Below, one piece after another: positions 44,430 to 51,175 of a stretch of 64,000 nucleotides of DNA. How positions within the stretch are numbered: the first letter of the stretch is position 1; every line of letters starts with the position of its first letter. The notes beneath the pieces were generated by a model. It was not told the origin of the DNA and ran no database searches. It worked only from the letters and a program-made list of their open reading frames with translations. The position numbers and the translations under genes were made by a program. The DNA comes from Arthrobacter zhangbolii (GTDB lineage Bacteria; Actinomycetota; Actinomycetes; Actinomycetales; Micrococcaceae): positions 1,488,001 to 1,552,000 of the forward strand of contig NZ_CP094984.1 in assembly GCF_022869865.1 (NCBI RefSeq), in the 5' to 3' direction.

Positions 44430-44732
44430 CAAAAAATCCTCCACCCGATAGCAATTCCTTCTTGAAACAATGCCATCACCCGAGGCGAAAACCTAAGGTT
44501 TGGCCGGGTGTGGCGCGATTGGGAAGGGGCCGAAAGCCGGCCCCCGGCCCGCCCGGGAGACACCGGTTGGCTTTTTGTCCGCCGTTACGCAAAAATCTCT
44601 GCTTTACGGGCACAAAACAGGTATCCGTGGCGTTGATATCTCCGAGTCGCTGACACGGGTCCGGACAGCCGGTCCTGCGCGGACTCAGGGAACGGCGAAC
44701 ACCACTCAACCGGACGGTGAGAAGAAAACATT
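44430..44732. promoter_or_regulatory. Divergent intergenic region sepH / DUF4193
   Basis: A 303-base gap with no gene-like frame. It should hold promoters for both flanking genes. The only clear symmetry is the 13-bp palindrome AAACCT-A-AGGTTT at 44489-44501, 60 bases upstream of sepH. No promoter hexamers could be placed with confidence. Confidence 0.35.
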
Positions 44733-45032
44733 ATGGCGACAGATTATGACGCCCCCCGCAAGACCGAAGAGGACGCCGGCGAGGAGTCGATAGAAGAATT
44801 CAAGACCCGGCGGGTGGATCCGCAGTCGGCTGTGGTGGACGAGGACGAGGCAGAGGCCGCCGAGGGCTTCGAACTGCCCGGCGCCGACCTTTCCAGCGAA
44901 GAGCTGCTTGTCCGGGTCATGCCGGCGCAGGCAGACGAATTCACCTGTGCCTCCTGCTTCCTGGTCCGCCACCGCTCCCAGATTGCCTTGGAGAAGGACG
45001 GAATGTACTACTGCGTGGACTGCGAAGGCTGA
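44733..45032 (+). CDS. DUF4193 family protein
   Basis: A 99-residue acidic protein with the DUF4193 C-terminus EFTCASCFLVRHRSQIA and YYCVDCEG. The two C-x-x-C pairs suggest a zinc ribbon. In actinobacteria the family occurs beside DUF3093 and dut as here; function unknown. ATG 44733 follows a purine-rich GAGAAGAAAAC. It converges on DUF3093 with only 4 bases between the stops. Confidence 0.9.
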   Translation: MATDYDAPRKTEEDAGEESIEEFKTRRVDPQSAVVDEDEAEAAEGFELPGADLSSEELLVRVMPAQADEFTCASCFLVRHRSQIALEKDGMYYCVDCEG

Positions 45033-45036
45033 TGCC

Positions 45037-45507
45037 CTAGCGGCCCTCGGTCAGTGCCTGAACCAGCTTCTCGGGGTGCCGGGTGGAGGTGAGCCAGTAC
45101 GGCGTGCGGTCCGCCGGGTCGGTGATTTCAATCCGGACCACCGGCGAGATCCATCCCCGGATGCACATGTAGGCAGTGGCGTTCAGCGCCGGTCCCCGCT
45201 GGAGCGTGGCGTCATCTCCGCGGAAGCCTTCCACCCGGCCGATGAAACGGCGTTCAATCTGGGCGCGTCCCACCTGCAGGGAGTCCGGCGTGACCCGGAT
45301 GGCAGGGGTGGAGAGGATCAGCAGGACGGCAAGGATGATGGCGGCAATCACCGCGCCGGTGATGCCGGCAAAAACACTGATGGGCATAAAAACGAGGATG
45401 CAGGCGGAGGCAAGGCCGGCGGCGATAAGCCAGATCCAGATGGAGGGCGTGAGCCGTTCGGAGTACAGCACTGTGTTCGCGGGGCTCTTGGCAGAAGGGG
45501 ATGACAT
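45037..45507 (-). CDS. DUF3093 family membrane protein
   Basis: A 156-residue protein with two membrane helices (about 21-40 and 43-65) followed by a soluble PH-like region (ITPDSLQVGRAQIERRFIGRVEGF, WISPVVRIEITDPADRTPYWLTSTRHPEKL). This is the DUF3093 pattern. Function unknown. Convergent with DUF4193 and divergent from dut. Confidence 0.9.
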   Translation of the reverse strand: MSSPSAKSPANTVLYSERLTPSIWIWLIAAGLASACILVFMPISVFAGITGAVIAAIILAVLLILSTPAIRVTPDSLQVGRAQIERRFIGRVEGFRGDDATLQRGPALNATAYMCIRGWISPVVRIEITDPADRTPYWLTSTRHPEKLVQALTEGR

Positions 45508-45600
45508 ACCAACAGCTTTTCACCTTTGCCGAGGCATTTCATCCCGCGCCGTGCCGTCAGTGCGGAGCCGGGGAACCGTACAGGAAAACGCGCTAAAGTG

Positions 45601-45708
45601 TGGTGGGTTGACCCGGGCGGACGCCCGCGAAGCAACCGGCCCCGCCAAAGCGGGGCACCATTCATATTTGTCCATTCACTTCCGTGTGGCCGCTCCGGCC
45701 GCAGGACA
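45601..45708 (+). ncRNA. Predicted structured leader RNA upstream of dut
   Basis: Hand folding gives a closed three-way junction at 45601-45660. P1 is TGGTG/CACCA (45601-45605, 45656-45660). P2 is GGTTG/CAACC (45606-45610, 45633-45637), capped by CGGGC-GGAC-GCCCG. P3 is CCCCGC-CAAA-GCGGGG (45640-45655). A second domain, TGTCC/GGACA (45669-45673, 45704-45708), encloses the hairpin GTGGCCG-CTC-CGGCCGC. It ends 33 bases before the dut GTG. Whether it is a cis-regulator, a separate small RNA or chance GC pairing is unknown; it does not match riboswitch cores I know. Confidence 0.4.
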
Positions 45709-45741
45709 GCGGATGCAGGTCTATTGAAACCGGAGAAACTG

Positions 45742-46212
45742 GTGCCAGAGGAAGCGACCACCCTGAAGGTGCAGCTCAAGATGCTTGACGAAGGCCTGGA
45801 AGCGCCCTCGTATGCCCATCCCGGCGACGCCGGGGCGGACCTTCGCTCGCGGATCGATTTCACGCTGGAGCCGGGGGAGCGGAAGCTCATTCCCACCGGT
45901 GTTGCCCTGGCGCTGCCGCACGGCTATGCCGCCTTTGTGCACCCCCGCTCCGGACTTGCCACCAAACACGGCATCAGCATTGTCAATGCACCCGGGACCG
46001 TCGATGCAGGCTACCGGGGGGAAATCTCCGTCACACTGATCAATACCGACACCACTGAGGCAGTCAGCCTGCGGCGGGGTGACCGGATTGCGCAACTGGT
46101 GATCCAGCGGGTGGAAACCGCAGGGTTTGTTGTCGTTGACGAACTGCCGGACTCCGTTCGCGGCGCCGGCGGGTTTGGCTCCACCGGGGGCTTCAGCGCC
46201 GTACCGGCCTGA
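45742..46212 (+). CDS. dut: dUTP diphosphatase (dUTPase)
   Basis: Trimeric enzyme that hydrolyses dUTP to dUMP and pyrophosphate, preventing uracil incorporation. The 156-residue protein shows all five motifs: PSYAHPGDAGADL, RSGLATKHG, NAPGTVDAGYRGEI with the catalytic Asp, RGDRIAQLVIQ and the C-terminal GAGGFGSTG. GTG 45742 has GGAG seven bases upstream; a TTG at 45724 is less likely. Downstream genes DUF3710, OB-fold and DUF3159 follow on the same strand. Confidence 0.95.
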   Translation: MPEEATTLKVQLKMLDEGLEAPSYAHPGDAGADLRSRIDFTLEPGERKLIPTGVALALPHGYAAFVHPRSGLATKHGISIVNAPGTVDAGYRGEISVTLINTDTTEAVSLRRGDRIAQLVIQRVETAGFVVVDELPDSVRGAGGFGSTGGFSAVPA

Positions 46213-46276
46213 GCCCGTGCCCGGCTGCCGTGCCGGGAAATTTGAACTTCGCAGATGAGAGAGAAGGAACCTGGTT

Positions 46277-47017
46277 ATGGCATTTGGGCGCCGTAAGAAA
46301 ACCAAGGCAGAGGAACCGGCAGCTGCCGGCGTTGCCGCCGAGACGGCAGGCGACGTGCAGGACGCAGGTGCGCAGGATTCCGCGGCGGCGCAGGCCGGCA
46401 CACCGGAGGCCGCCGGCCCCTATGACCTGAGCGACCGGCCTTCGGAGGAAGGCTACATTGATCTCGGTGCCCTGCGGATCGCTGCTTCCCAGGGGCTGCA
46501 GCTGCGCCTGGAGGTCGAGGAGAAGACCCAGCGCGTGGTCGCCGTGACGCTGGATCTTGAAGGCTCCAGCCTGCAGCTCCAGGCCTTCGCTGCTCCCCGC
46601 TCGGAAACTCTCTGGGACGACATCCGTGAGCAGATCGGCAAGTCGGTCAGTTCCCAGGGCGGAACCGTGGATGAACTTACCGGCACCTTCGGCACCGAGC
46701 TGCTGGCCAAGGTCCCGGCCCAGGCACAGGATGGCTCCAAGGGCTACCGGGTGGCCCGTTTCGTCGGTGTTGACGGGCCCCGCTGGTTCCTTCGCGGCGT
46801 CTTCGGCGGTCCGGCAGCCATGAACCCCGAAGCTGCACGCCCCCTGGAGGATGTCTTCCGTAACGTGGTGGTTGTCCGCGGCGAGCAGCCGCTGCCGCCC
46901 AGGGATTTGCTGCAGCTGCGCCTGCCGCGCGACGCATCCCCGCTGCCGCGGCCGGCTGCAGGCCCTGCCCGGCCTTCCGCACCTAAGCGTGGCCCGGAAA
47001 TCACGACGATCGGCTAA
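46277..47017 (+). CDS. DUF3710 family protein
   Basis: A 246-residue actinobacterial conserved protein. It has a basic start (FGRRKKTK), an Ala/Glu linker, then the DUF3710 core: YIDLGALRI, LRLEVEEKTQRVVAVTLDLEGSSLQLQAFAAPRSETLWDDI in part, and WFLRGVFGGPAA. Function unknown. ATG 46277 has AGAAGGAAC upstream. Only 3 bases separate its stop from the OB-fold gene. Confidence 0.9.
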   Translation: MAFGRRKKTKAEEPAAAGVAAETAGDVQDAGAQDSAAAQAGTPEAAGPYDLSDRPSEEGYIDLGALRIAASQGLQLRLEVEEKTQRVVAVTLDLEGSSLQLQAFAAPRSETLWDDIREQIGKSVSSQGGTVDELTGTFGTELLAKVPAQAQDGSKGYRVARFVGVDGPRWFLRGVFGGPAAMNPEAARPLEDVFRNVVVVRGEQPLPPRDLLQLRLPRDASPLPRPAAGPARPSAPKRGPEITTIG

Positions 47018-47020
47018 TCG

Positions 47021-47362
47021 GTGCCAACAGCCTACGGTTCCCCCCACTTCGTCAGCGTCAAGTCCCTGCCGCCACGCGGCAGGGCCTACTGCCGCGGTTA
47101 CGTATCAGCCATCACGGTTGCGCCGGCCACCGAGCCGCCGCGTTTCACGGCGATGGTGGAGGATTCCATGGCGGCGTACCGCAGCTCCCCGCTGAAGCCC
47201 CGCCCCAAGGTGCGGCTCATCTGGGTTGGCCAGCGCCGCGTTCCCGGCGTCGAGGCAGGGACCTCCCTCGCCTTCGAGGGTATGGTCTCGACGGTGGACG
47301 GCTATCCCACAATCTTCAACCCGAGATACGAAATCATTGGACGCCCGGAGGCCGACGCATGA
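47021..47362 (+). CDS. OB-fold nucleic-acid-binding-like protein
   Basis: A 113-residue small protein of the actinobacterial OB-fold family found between DUF3710 and DUF3159. Core segments include RGRAYCRGYVSAITVAP, VRLIWVGQRRVPGV and FEGMVSTVDGYPTIFNPRYEI. Nucleic-acid binding is inferred from the fold name only. GTG 47021 starts 3 bases after DUF3710, and the stop overlaps the DUF3159 ATG by 4 bases (ATGA). Confidence 0.85.
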   Translation: MPTAYGSPHFVSVKSLPPRGRAYCRGYVSAITVAPATEPPRFTAMVEDSMAAYRSSPLKPRPKVRLIWVGQRRVPGVEAGTSLAFEGMVSTVDGYPTIFNPRYEIIGRPEADA

Positions 47363-48096
47363 GCACCCAGAAGGACCCCGGTGAAGGCCAGCCGGATTTG
47401 AACCAGCTCGCGGGACAGTATGCCGCCCGGGCAGGCATGGAACGCCGCGAAGACGGCCAGATTGACGTCCTGAAATCCGTGGGCGGAATCCGCGGACTGG
47501 CTGAAGCAATTGTCCCGGGCCTGCTGTTTACGCTCCTCTACACCGTGGGTGCCGCGCTGAACCTTGCCCTGGGTGCAGCAGTGGCAGCCGCGGCGGTCTT
47601 TTCCATTGCCAACCTGATCCAGCGCCGTCCGCTGATGCAGTCCCTGACCGGGGTGGCCGGCGTCGCGATCTGCGCGTTTGTTGCCCTTCGCAGCGGTGAG
47701 GGCGCCACCTACTTCGTGCCCGGGTTCTACCTCAACGCGGCGTACATCCTGGCCTTCCTGGTTTCCATCGCCGTGAAGTGGCCCGTGGCCGGCCTGCTCT
47801 TCGGATTCATCCGGGGCGAGAACCTCGACTGGCGGGCCGTGCCGGTGCGGATGAAGGCCTACATCTGGGCCAGCTGGATCATCGTGGCGGTCTTCGCGCT
47901 GCGGCTGGCAGTCCAGCTGCCGCTGTACCTTGCGGACAACGTTGCCGCCCTGGGCACCATGCGACTGGCCATGGGCGTACCGCTCTATGCGCTGGGATTG
48001 TGGCTGGCCTGGGTGGTTTCCCGTCCCGCGGCCATTGTTTCGGACGGCTCCGGATCCGATGCCCCGCCGGAAACAGGGTCCGCGTCCGCTCCCTGA
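47359..48096 (+). CDS. DUF3159 family membrane protein
   Basis: A 245-residue protein with about six membrane helices; GGIRGLAEAIVPGLLFTLLYTVG and the GFIRGENLDWRAVPVRMKAYIWASW loop are DUF3159 features. Function unknown, though the position next to TrkA proteins hints at ion homeostasis. Its last 112 bases overlap the 3' end of the convergent trkA gene on the other strand, an unusual antisense overlap. Last gene of the dut-DUF3710-OB-DUF3159 unit. Confidence 0.9.
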   Translation: MSTQKDPGEGQPDLNQLAGQYAARAGMERREDGQIDVLKSVGGIRGLAEAIVPGLLFTLLYTVGAALNLALGAAVAAAAVFSIANLIQRRPLMQSLTGVAGVAICAFVALRSGEGATYFVPGFYLNAAYILAFLVSIAVKWPVAGLLFGFIRGENLDWRAVPVRMKAYIWASWIIVAVFALRLAVQLPLYLADNVAALGTMRLAMGVPLYALGLWLAWVVSRPAAIVSDGSGSDAPPETGSASAP

Positions 48097-48770
48097 CCGG
48101 CACGCTGATCGGCGCCGGGGGCCAGTACGGCACGCAGATCATCCTCCGCCGCGATGGTGGTGATGAAGAACAGTTCGTCGCCGGGTTCGACGACGTCGTC
48201 GTTGCTGGGGGTGATGGGCACGTCGTCGCGCAGGATGGCCACCACCGTGGCATCCAGCGGCCAGTCGATGGAGCCAAGGGTCCGTCCGGTCAGGTGCGAA
48301 TCCGCGGGGACGGTGAATTCCACCATCGAGGAGACACCGGTCTGCAGCGTCAGCAGCCGGACCAGGTCACCGATCTCCACTGCCTCCTCCACCAGGGCCG
48401 TCATCAGCCGCGGGGTGTTAACGGCTACGTCCACACCCCAGGAGTCATCAAACATCCAGTCGTTCTTGGGGTTGTTGACCCGGCCGACCGTCCGCGCCAC
48501 CCCGAACTCGCTTTTGGCCAGCAGCGAGACCACCAGGTTCACCTTGTCGTCACCCGTGGCCGAGACCACGACGTCGGCATCTTCCAGCTGGGCGTCCTTG
48601 AGGGTGGTAAGTTCGCAGGCGTCGCCAATGAGCCAGCGCGCACCGCGCAGCCCGCTGCGGCCCACGCACTCGGGCTTCTCATCAATGAGCAGCACATCGT
48701 GCCCGTGCGAGAGCAGTTCCTTGGCAATGGAGCTGCCCACGCTGCCGGCACCGGCAATCACAACTTTCAC
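47985..48770 (-). CDS. TrkA/KtrA-type potassium-channel regulatory protein (second of pair)
   Basis: RCK-domain protein of 261 residues: Rossmann fold KVVIAGAGSVGSSIAKELL with an acidic strand end (LLIDEK), NPKNDWMF, then an RCK-C domain ending near DDLRAVLAP (about residue 220). The last 40 residues are a Gly/Ala/Ser-rich tail encoded antisense to the end of DUF3159, longer than usual for the family. The GTG start overlaps the stop of the first trkA gene by 4 bases and is preceded by GGGAG. The pair resembles the CeoB/CeoC arrangement of mycobacteria, gating K+ uptake in response to NAD(H) or ATP/ADP. Confidence 0.9.
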   Translation of the reverse strand: MKVVIAGAGSVGSSIAKELLSHGHDVLLIDEKPECVGRSGLRGARWLIGDACELTTLKDAQLEDADVVVSATGDDKVNLVVSLLAKSEFGVARTVGRVNNPKNDWMFDDSWGVDVAVNTPRLMTALVEEAVEIGDLVRLLTLQTGVSSMVEFTVPADSHLTGRTLGSIDWPLDATVVAILRDDVPITPSNDDVVEPGDELFFITTIAAEDDLRAVLAPGADQRAGQGADADPVSGGASDPEPSETMAAGRETTQASHNPSA

Positions 48771-49441
48771 GGGGACTCCCTGATCGGTTCCTTGGAGAGG
48801 ATTTTGCTGATTTCCGCCGTCCGGTCCACGGACATCATGGCGTGCAGGACGTCGCCCTGCTGGTAACTGCTGTCCGGGCGGGGGAGTATTCCCTCCCCGA
48901 AACGCGTGACGTAGGCGATGCGGACTCCTGCTGCGGCTTCGATACCGGAGAGTGAGCGGCCCAGCCAGGCCTCGTGCAGCGCCAGTTCGCCCAGGATCAG
49001 CCGGCCGGAAGACTCCCTGAAATCACCGTTGATGCTCTGCTCGGGCAGGATCCGACGCAGCACCTGGTCAGCGCTCCAGCGCACCGCGGCCACCGTGGGG
49101 ATACCCAGCCGCTGGTAAATCTCCGCGCGTCCGGGATCATAGATACGGGCAACCACGTGCCCGACATGAAAGGTCTCGCGGGCAACCCGGGTGGCCAGGA
49201 TGTTGGAATTATCACCACTGGATACGGCGGCGAAGGCATAGGCTTCCTCGATGCCGGCAGCCTTCAGCGTGTCACGGTCAAACCCGACGCCGGTAACCTT
49301 GCGGCCGGTGAAGGTGTGCCGCAGGCGCCGGAAGGCCCGCTCGTCCTGGTCGATAATGGCGACCGAATGGCCGGCATTGTCCAGGGTGTGCGCCAGGCTG
49401 ACGCCCACGCGCCCGCACCCCATGATCACGTAATGGGCCAA
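48767..49441 (-). CDS. TrkA/KtrA-type potassium-channel regulatory protein (first of pair)
   Basis: A 224-residue RCK protein with AHYVIMGCGRVGVSLAHTL (G-x-G-x-x-G nucleotide site), IIDQDERAF, and an RCK-C domain (GRLILGELALHEAWLGRSL). I choose the TTG at 49441, with GAGG upstream, because family members start at this AHYVIMG sequence; a TTG at 49498 would add 19 unrelated residues. Coupled to the second trkA by a GTGA overlap. The membrane channel partner is not in the window. Confidence 0.88.
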   Translation of the reverse strand: MAHYVIMGCGRVGVSLAHTLDNAGHSVAIIDQDERAFRRLRHTFTGRKVTGVGFDRDTLKAAGIEEAYAFAAVSSGDNSNILATRVARETFHVGHVVARIYDPGRAEIYQRLGIPTVAAVRWSADQVLRRILPEQSINGDFRESSGRLILGELALHEAWLGRSLSGIEAAAGVRIAYVTRFGEGILPRPDSSYQQGDVLHAMMSVDRTAEISKILSKEPIRESP

Positions 49442-49598
49442 CTGCCCTACCTCGGTTTCGGTTCGGTCCTTGGTGACTGTTCCACAGATGAAAAACAATC
49501 AACGCCAGCTTAGTCCTGCCCGGGGCCCAAATAGCACAGCGCCCGGCCCTCGTGGTGAGATGGACTTTTAGGCCCCTTGAAGGAAGTACAGCCACACC

Positions 49599-50888
49599 AT
49601 GTCGATTGAACTCACCGTAGAAGCACCTGCCCACGGCGGCCATTTTGTTGCCCGCCACGAGGGCCGCGTTGTTTTTGTCCGGCATGCCCTGCCGGGGGAG
49701 CGGGTCAGGGTCCGGCTGACGGAGTCCGGCGAGGACGCCAAATTCTGGCGTGCCGACGTCGTTGAGGTCCTCGAAGCAGCCGAGGGACGCCGCGAGCATT
49801 TTTGGAAGGAAGCGGACGCCCTGCGGGCCGCGGCGCGGGGAAAGCTGCCGGTGGGCGGGGCCGAGTTTGGCCACATTGACCTGGCCGTCCAGCGCCGGCT
49901 GAAGGCGGAGATCTTCGCCGAGCAGCTGCGCCGCCTCGGTGGAACCGAGCTGGCACCGGAGGTGGAGCCGGCGCTGGATGAAAGCAGCGACGGACTGGGC
50001 TGGCGGACCAGGGTCAGCTTTTCCGTGGCACCGGGCGGGCGCCTGGCCATGCACGCCCACCGTTCCGATGAACTGATTCCGGTTCAGGACATGCCCCTCG
50101 CCGCGGAGGCCATCAACAGCCTGCACCTCTGGGAGACCGACTTCTCCGGCGTCGAACGTGTGGAGGTTGCCGCCCCTGCCGCTGGCGGCCAGCCGCTGGT
50201 CCTGCTCATCCCGGCCGCGGGAACCCACCCGCGCACCCTGGGCCGCATCGCCGGCAGCCTGCCCGACGGCGTGTCCGTGGCGGCGTGGAACCCGGAAAGC
50301 CATGAACTGACACGGCTCAAGGGACGGACCTGGGTACAGGAGACCGTGCTGGGACAGGACTACCGGGTCACCGGTGCCGGGTTCTGGCAGATTCACCGGT
50401 CAGCCCCGGAAACCCTGACGAAGGCGGTCCTGGCCGGCCTCGATGTGCAGCCAGGGGACGCCGTCGCGGACCTGTACGCCGGAGCCGGACTGTTTACCGC
50501 TCCGCTGGCGGGAGCTGCCGGGGAATCCGGGCGCGTCCTGTCCGTGGAAGGCTCCCCGGGCACCAGCCGGGATGCCCGCAAGAACCTCTTCGCCGCGCCC
50601 CAGGTCCAGATTCACCAGGGCCGGGTGGACAAGGTGCTCCGGGACGCCGGAAAGCTCGACGTCGTCCTGCTGGATCCGCCGCGCGCCGGAGCCGGAAAAA
50701 CCGTGGTCCGGCAGATTGACGCAGCCGCCCCCCGGGTAGTTGGCTACGTATCCTGCGACCCGGCGTCGTTCGCCCGGGACCTGGGCTACTTCCGCAGCGC
50801 CGGGTGGGAACCCGAAACCCTGCGGGTATTCGACCTGTACCCGCACACCCACCACATGGAGTCCTTCGCGGTCCTCCGCAAGGCCTGA
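49599..50888 (+). CDS. TrmA/RumA-type RNA (uracil-C5) methyltransferase
   Basis: SAM-dependent m5U RNA methyltransferase, 429 residues. An N-terminal TRAM domain (SIELTVEAPAHGGHFVARHEGRVVFVRHALPGE in part) binds RNA. The SAM fold has DAVADLYAGAGLFTAPLA, LDVVLLDPPRAG and the catalytic Cys in GYVSCDPASFARDL. The usual FeS-cluster Cys set of RumA is not evident. Target rRNA or tRNA position not predictable. ATG 49599 has GAAGGAAG upstream. Divergent from the trkA pair, a conserved actinobacterial neighbourhood. Confidence 0.9.
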   Translation: MSIELTVEAPAHGGHFVARHEGRVVFVRHALPGERVRVRLTESGEDAKFWRADVVEVLEAAEGRREHFWKEADALRAAARGKLPVGGAEFGHIDLAVQRRLKAEIFAEQLRRLGGTELAPEVEPALDESSDGLGWRTRVSFSVAPGGRLAMHAHRSDELIPVQDMPLAAEAINSLHLWETDFSGVERVEVAAPAAGGQPLVLLIPAAGTHPRTLGRIAGSLPDGVSVAAWNPESHELTRLKGRTWVQETVLGQDYRVTGAGFWQIHRSAPETLTKAVLAGLDVQPGDAVADLYAGAGLFTAPLAGAAGESGRVLSVEGSPGTSRDARKNLFAAPQVQIHQGRVDKVLRDAGKLDVVLLDPPRAGAGKTVVRQIDAAAPRVVGYVSCDPASFARDLGYFRSAGWEPETLRVFDLYPHTHHMESFAVLRKA

Positions 50889-50894
50889 AACAGG

Positions 50895-50955
50895 CGCCCG
50901 CAGGGGGAATGGAAAATACGTCACGCCGCGTCGTGGCCTATATCTCCTGCGGGCG
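50895..50955 (+). other. 10-bp inverted repeat after the methyltransferase gene
   Basis: CGCCCGCAGG (50895-50904) pairs with CCTGCGGGCG (50946-50955) across a 41-base loop. It begins 7 bases after the stop codon. No U tract follows; a terminator-like role is possible. Confidence 0.4.
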
Positions 50956-51104
50956 TCCCTGTAAAGGCTAGGATGGGAGGCAGTTGTCCAGTCCTGCGCC
51001 ATTAAGGAAGTTTCCCGTTGTTGGGGGAAGCCGATACCCGGGCAGGGGGCCGTTCGGCAGGGAAATGAACCACCGGTTTCCCTCGCAGGTCCCTTTGAGT
51101 CGCT

Positions 51105-51120
51105 GTTAGGAATACCTAAC
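51105..51120. promoter_or_regulatory. Perfect 16-bp dyad upstream of acnA
   Basis: GTTAGG-AATA-CCTAAC lies 56 bases before the acnA start. TTGAGT at 51095-51100 could be the -35, placing the dyad between -35 and -10. The TTAGG/CCTAA arms recall DtxR/IdeR half-sites, but the spacing is shorter than the 19-bp IdeR box. Regulator unknown. Confidence 0.5.
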
Positions 51121-51175
51121 TGGCGGGCAGTAGTGAGCTGGACAAAGATAACAAGGTGGCGAGAGGAGTCCTGTT

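Noticed and set aside
45601-45660. SAM-type riboswitch upstream of dut because of the GCAACCGG segment
   Set aside because: The GGUGC-type core, P4 and kink-turn elements are missing and the helices fold differently. Kept only as an unassigned structured RNA.
51105-51120. Canonical IdeR/DtxR box at acnA
   Set aside because: The arm spacing is 4 bases, whereas the known IdeR box is a 19-bp site with different inner bases; reported as an unassigned dyad.
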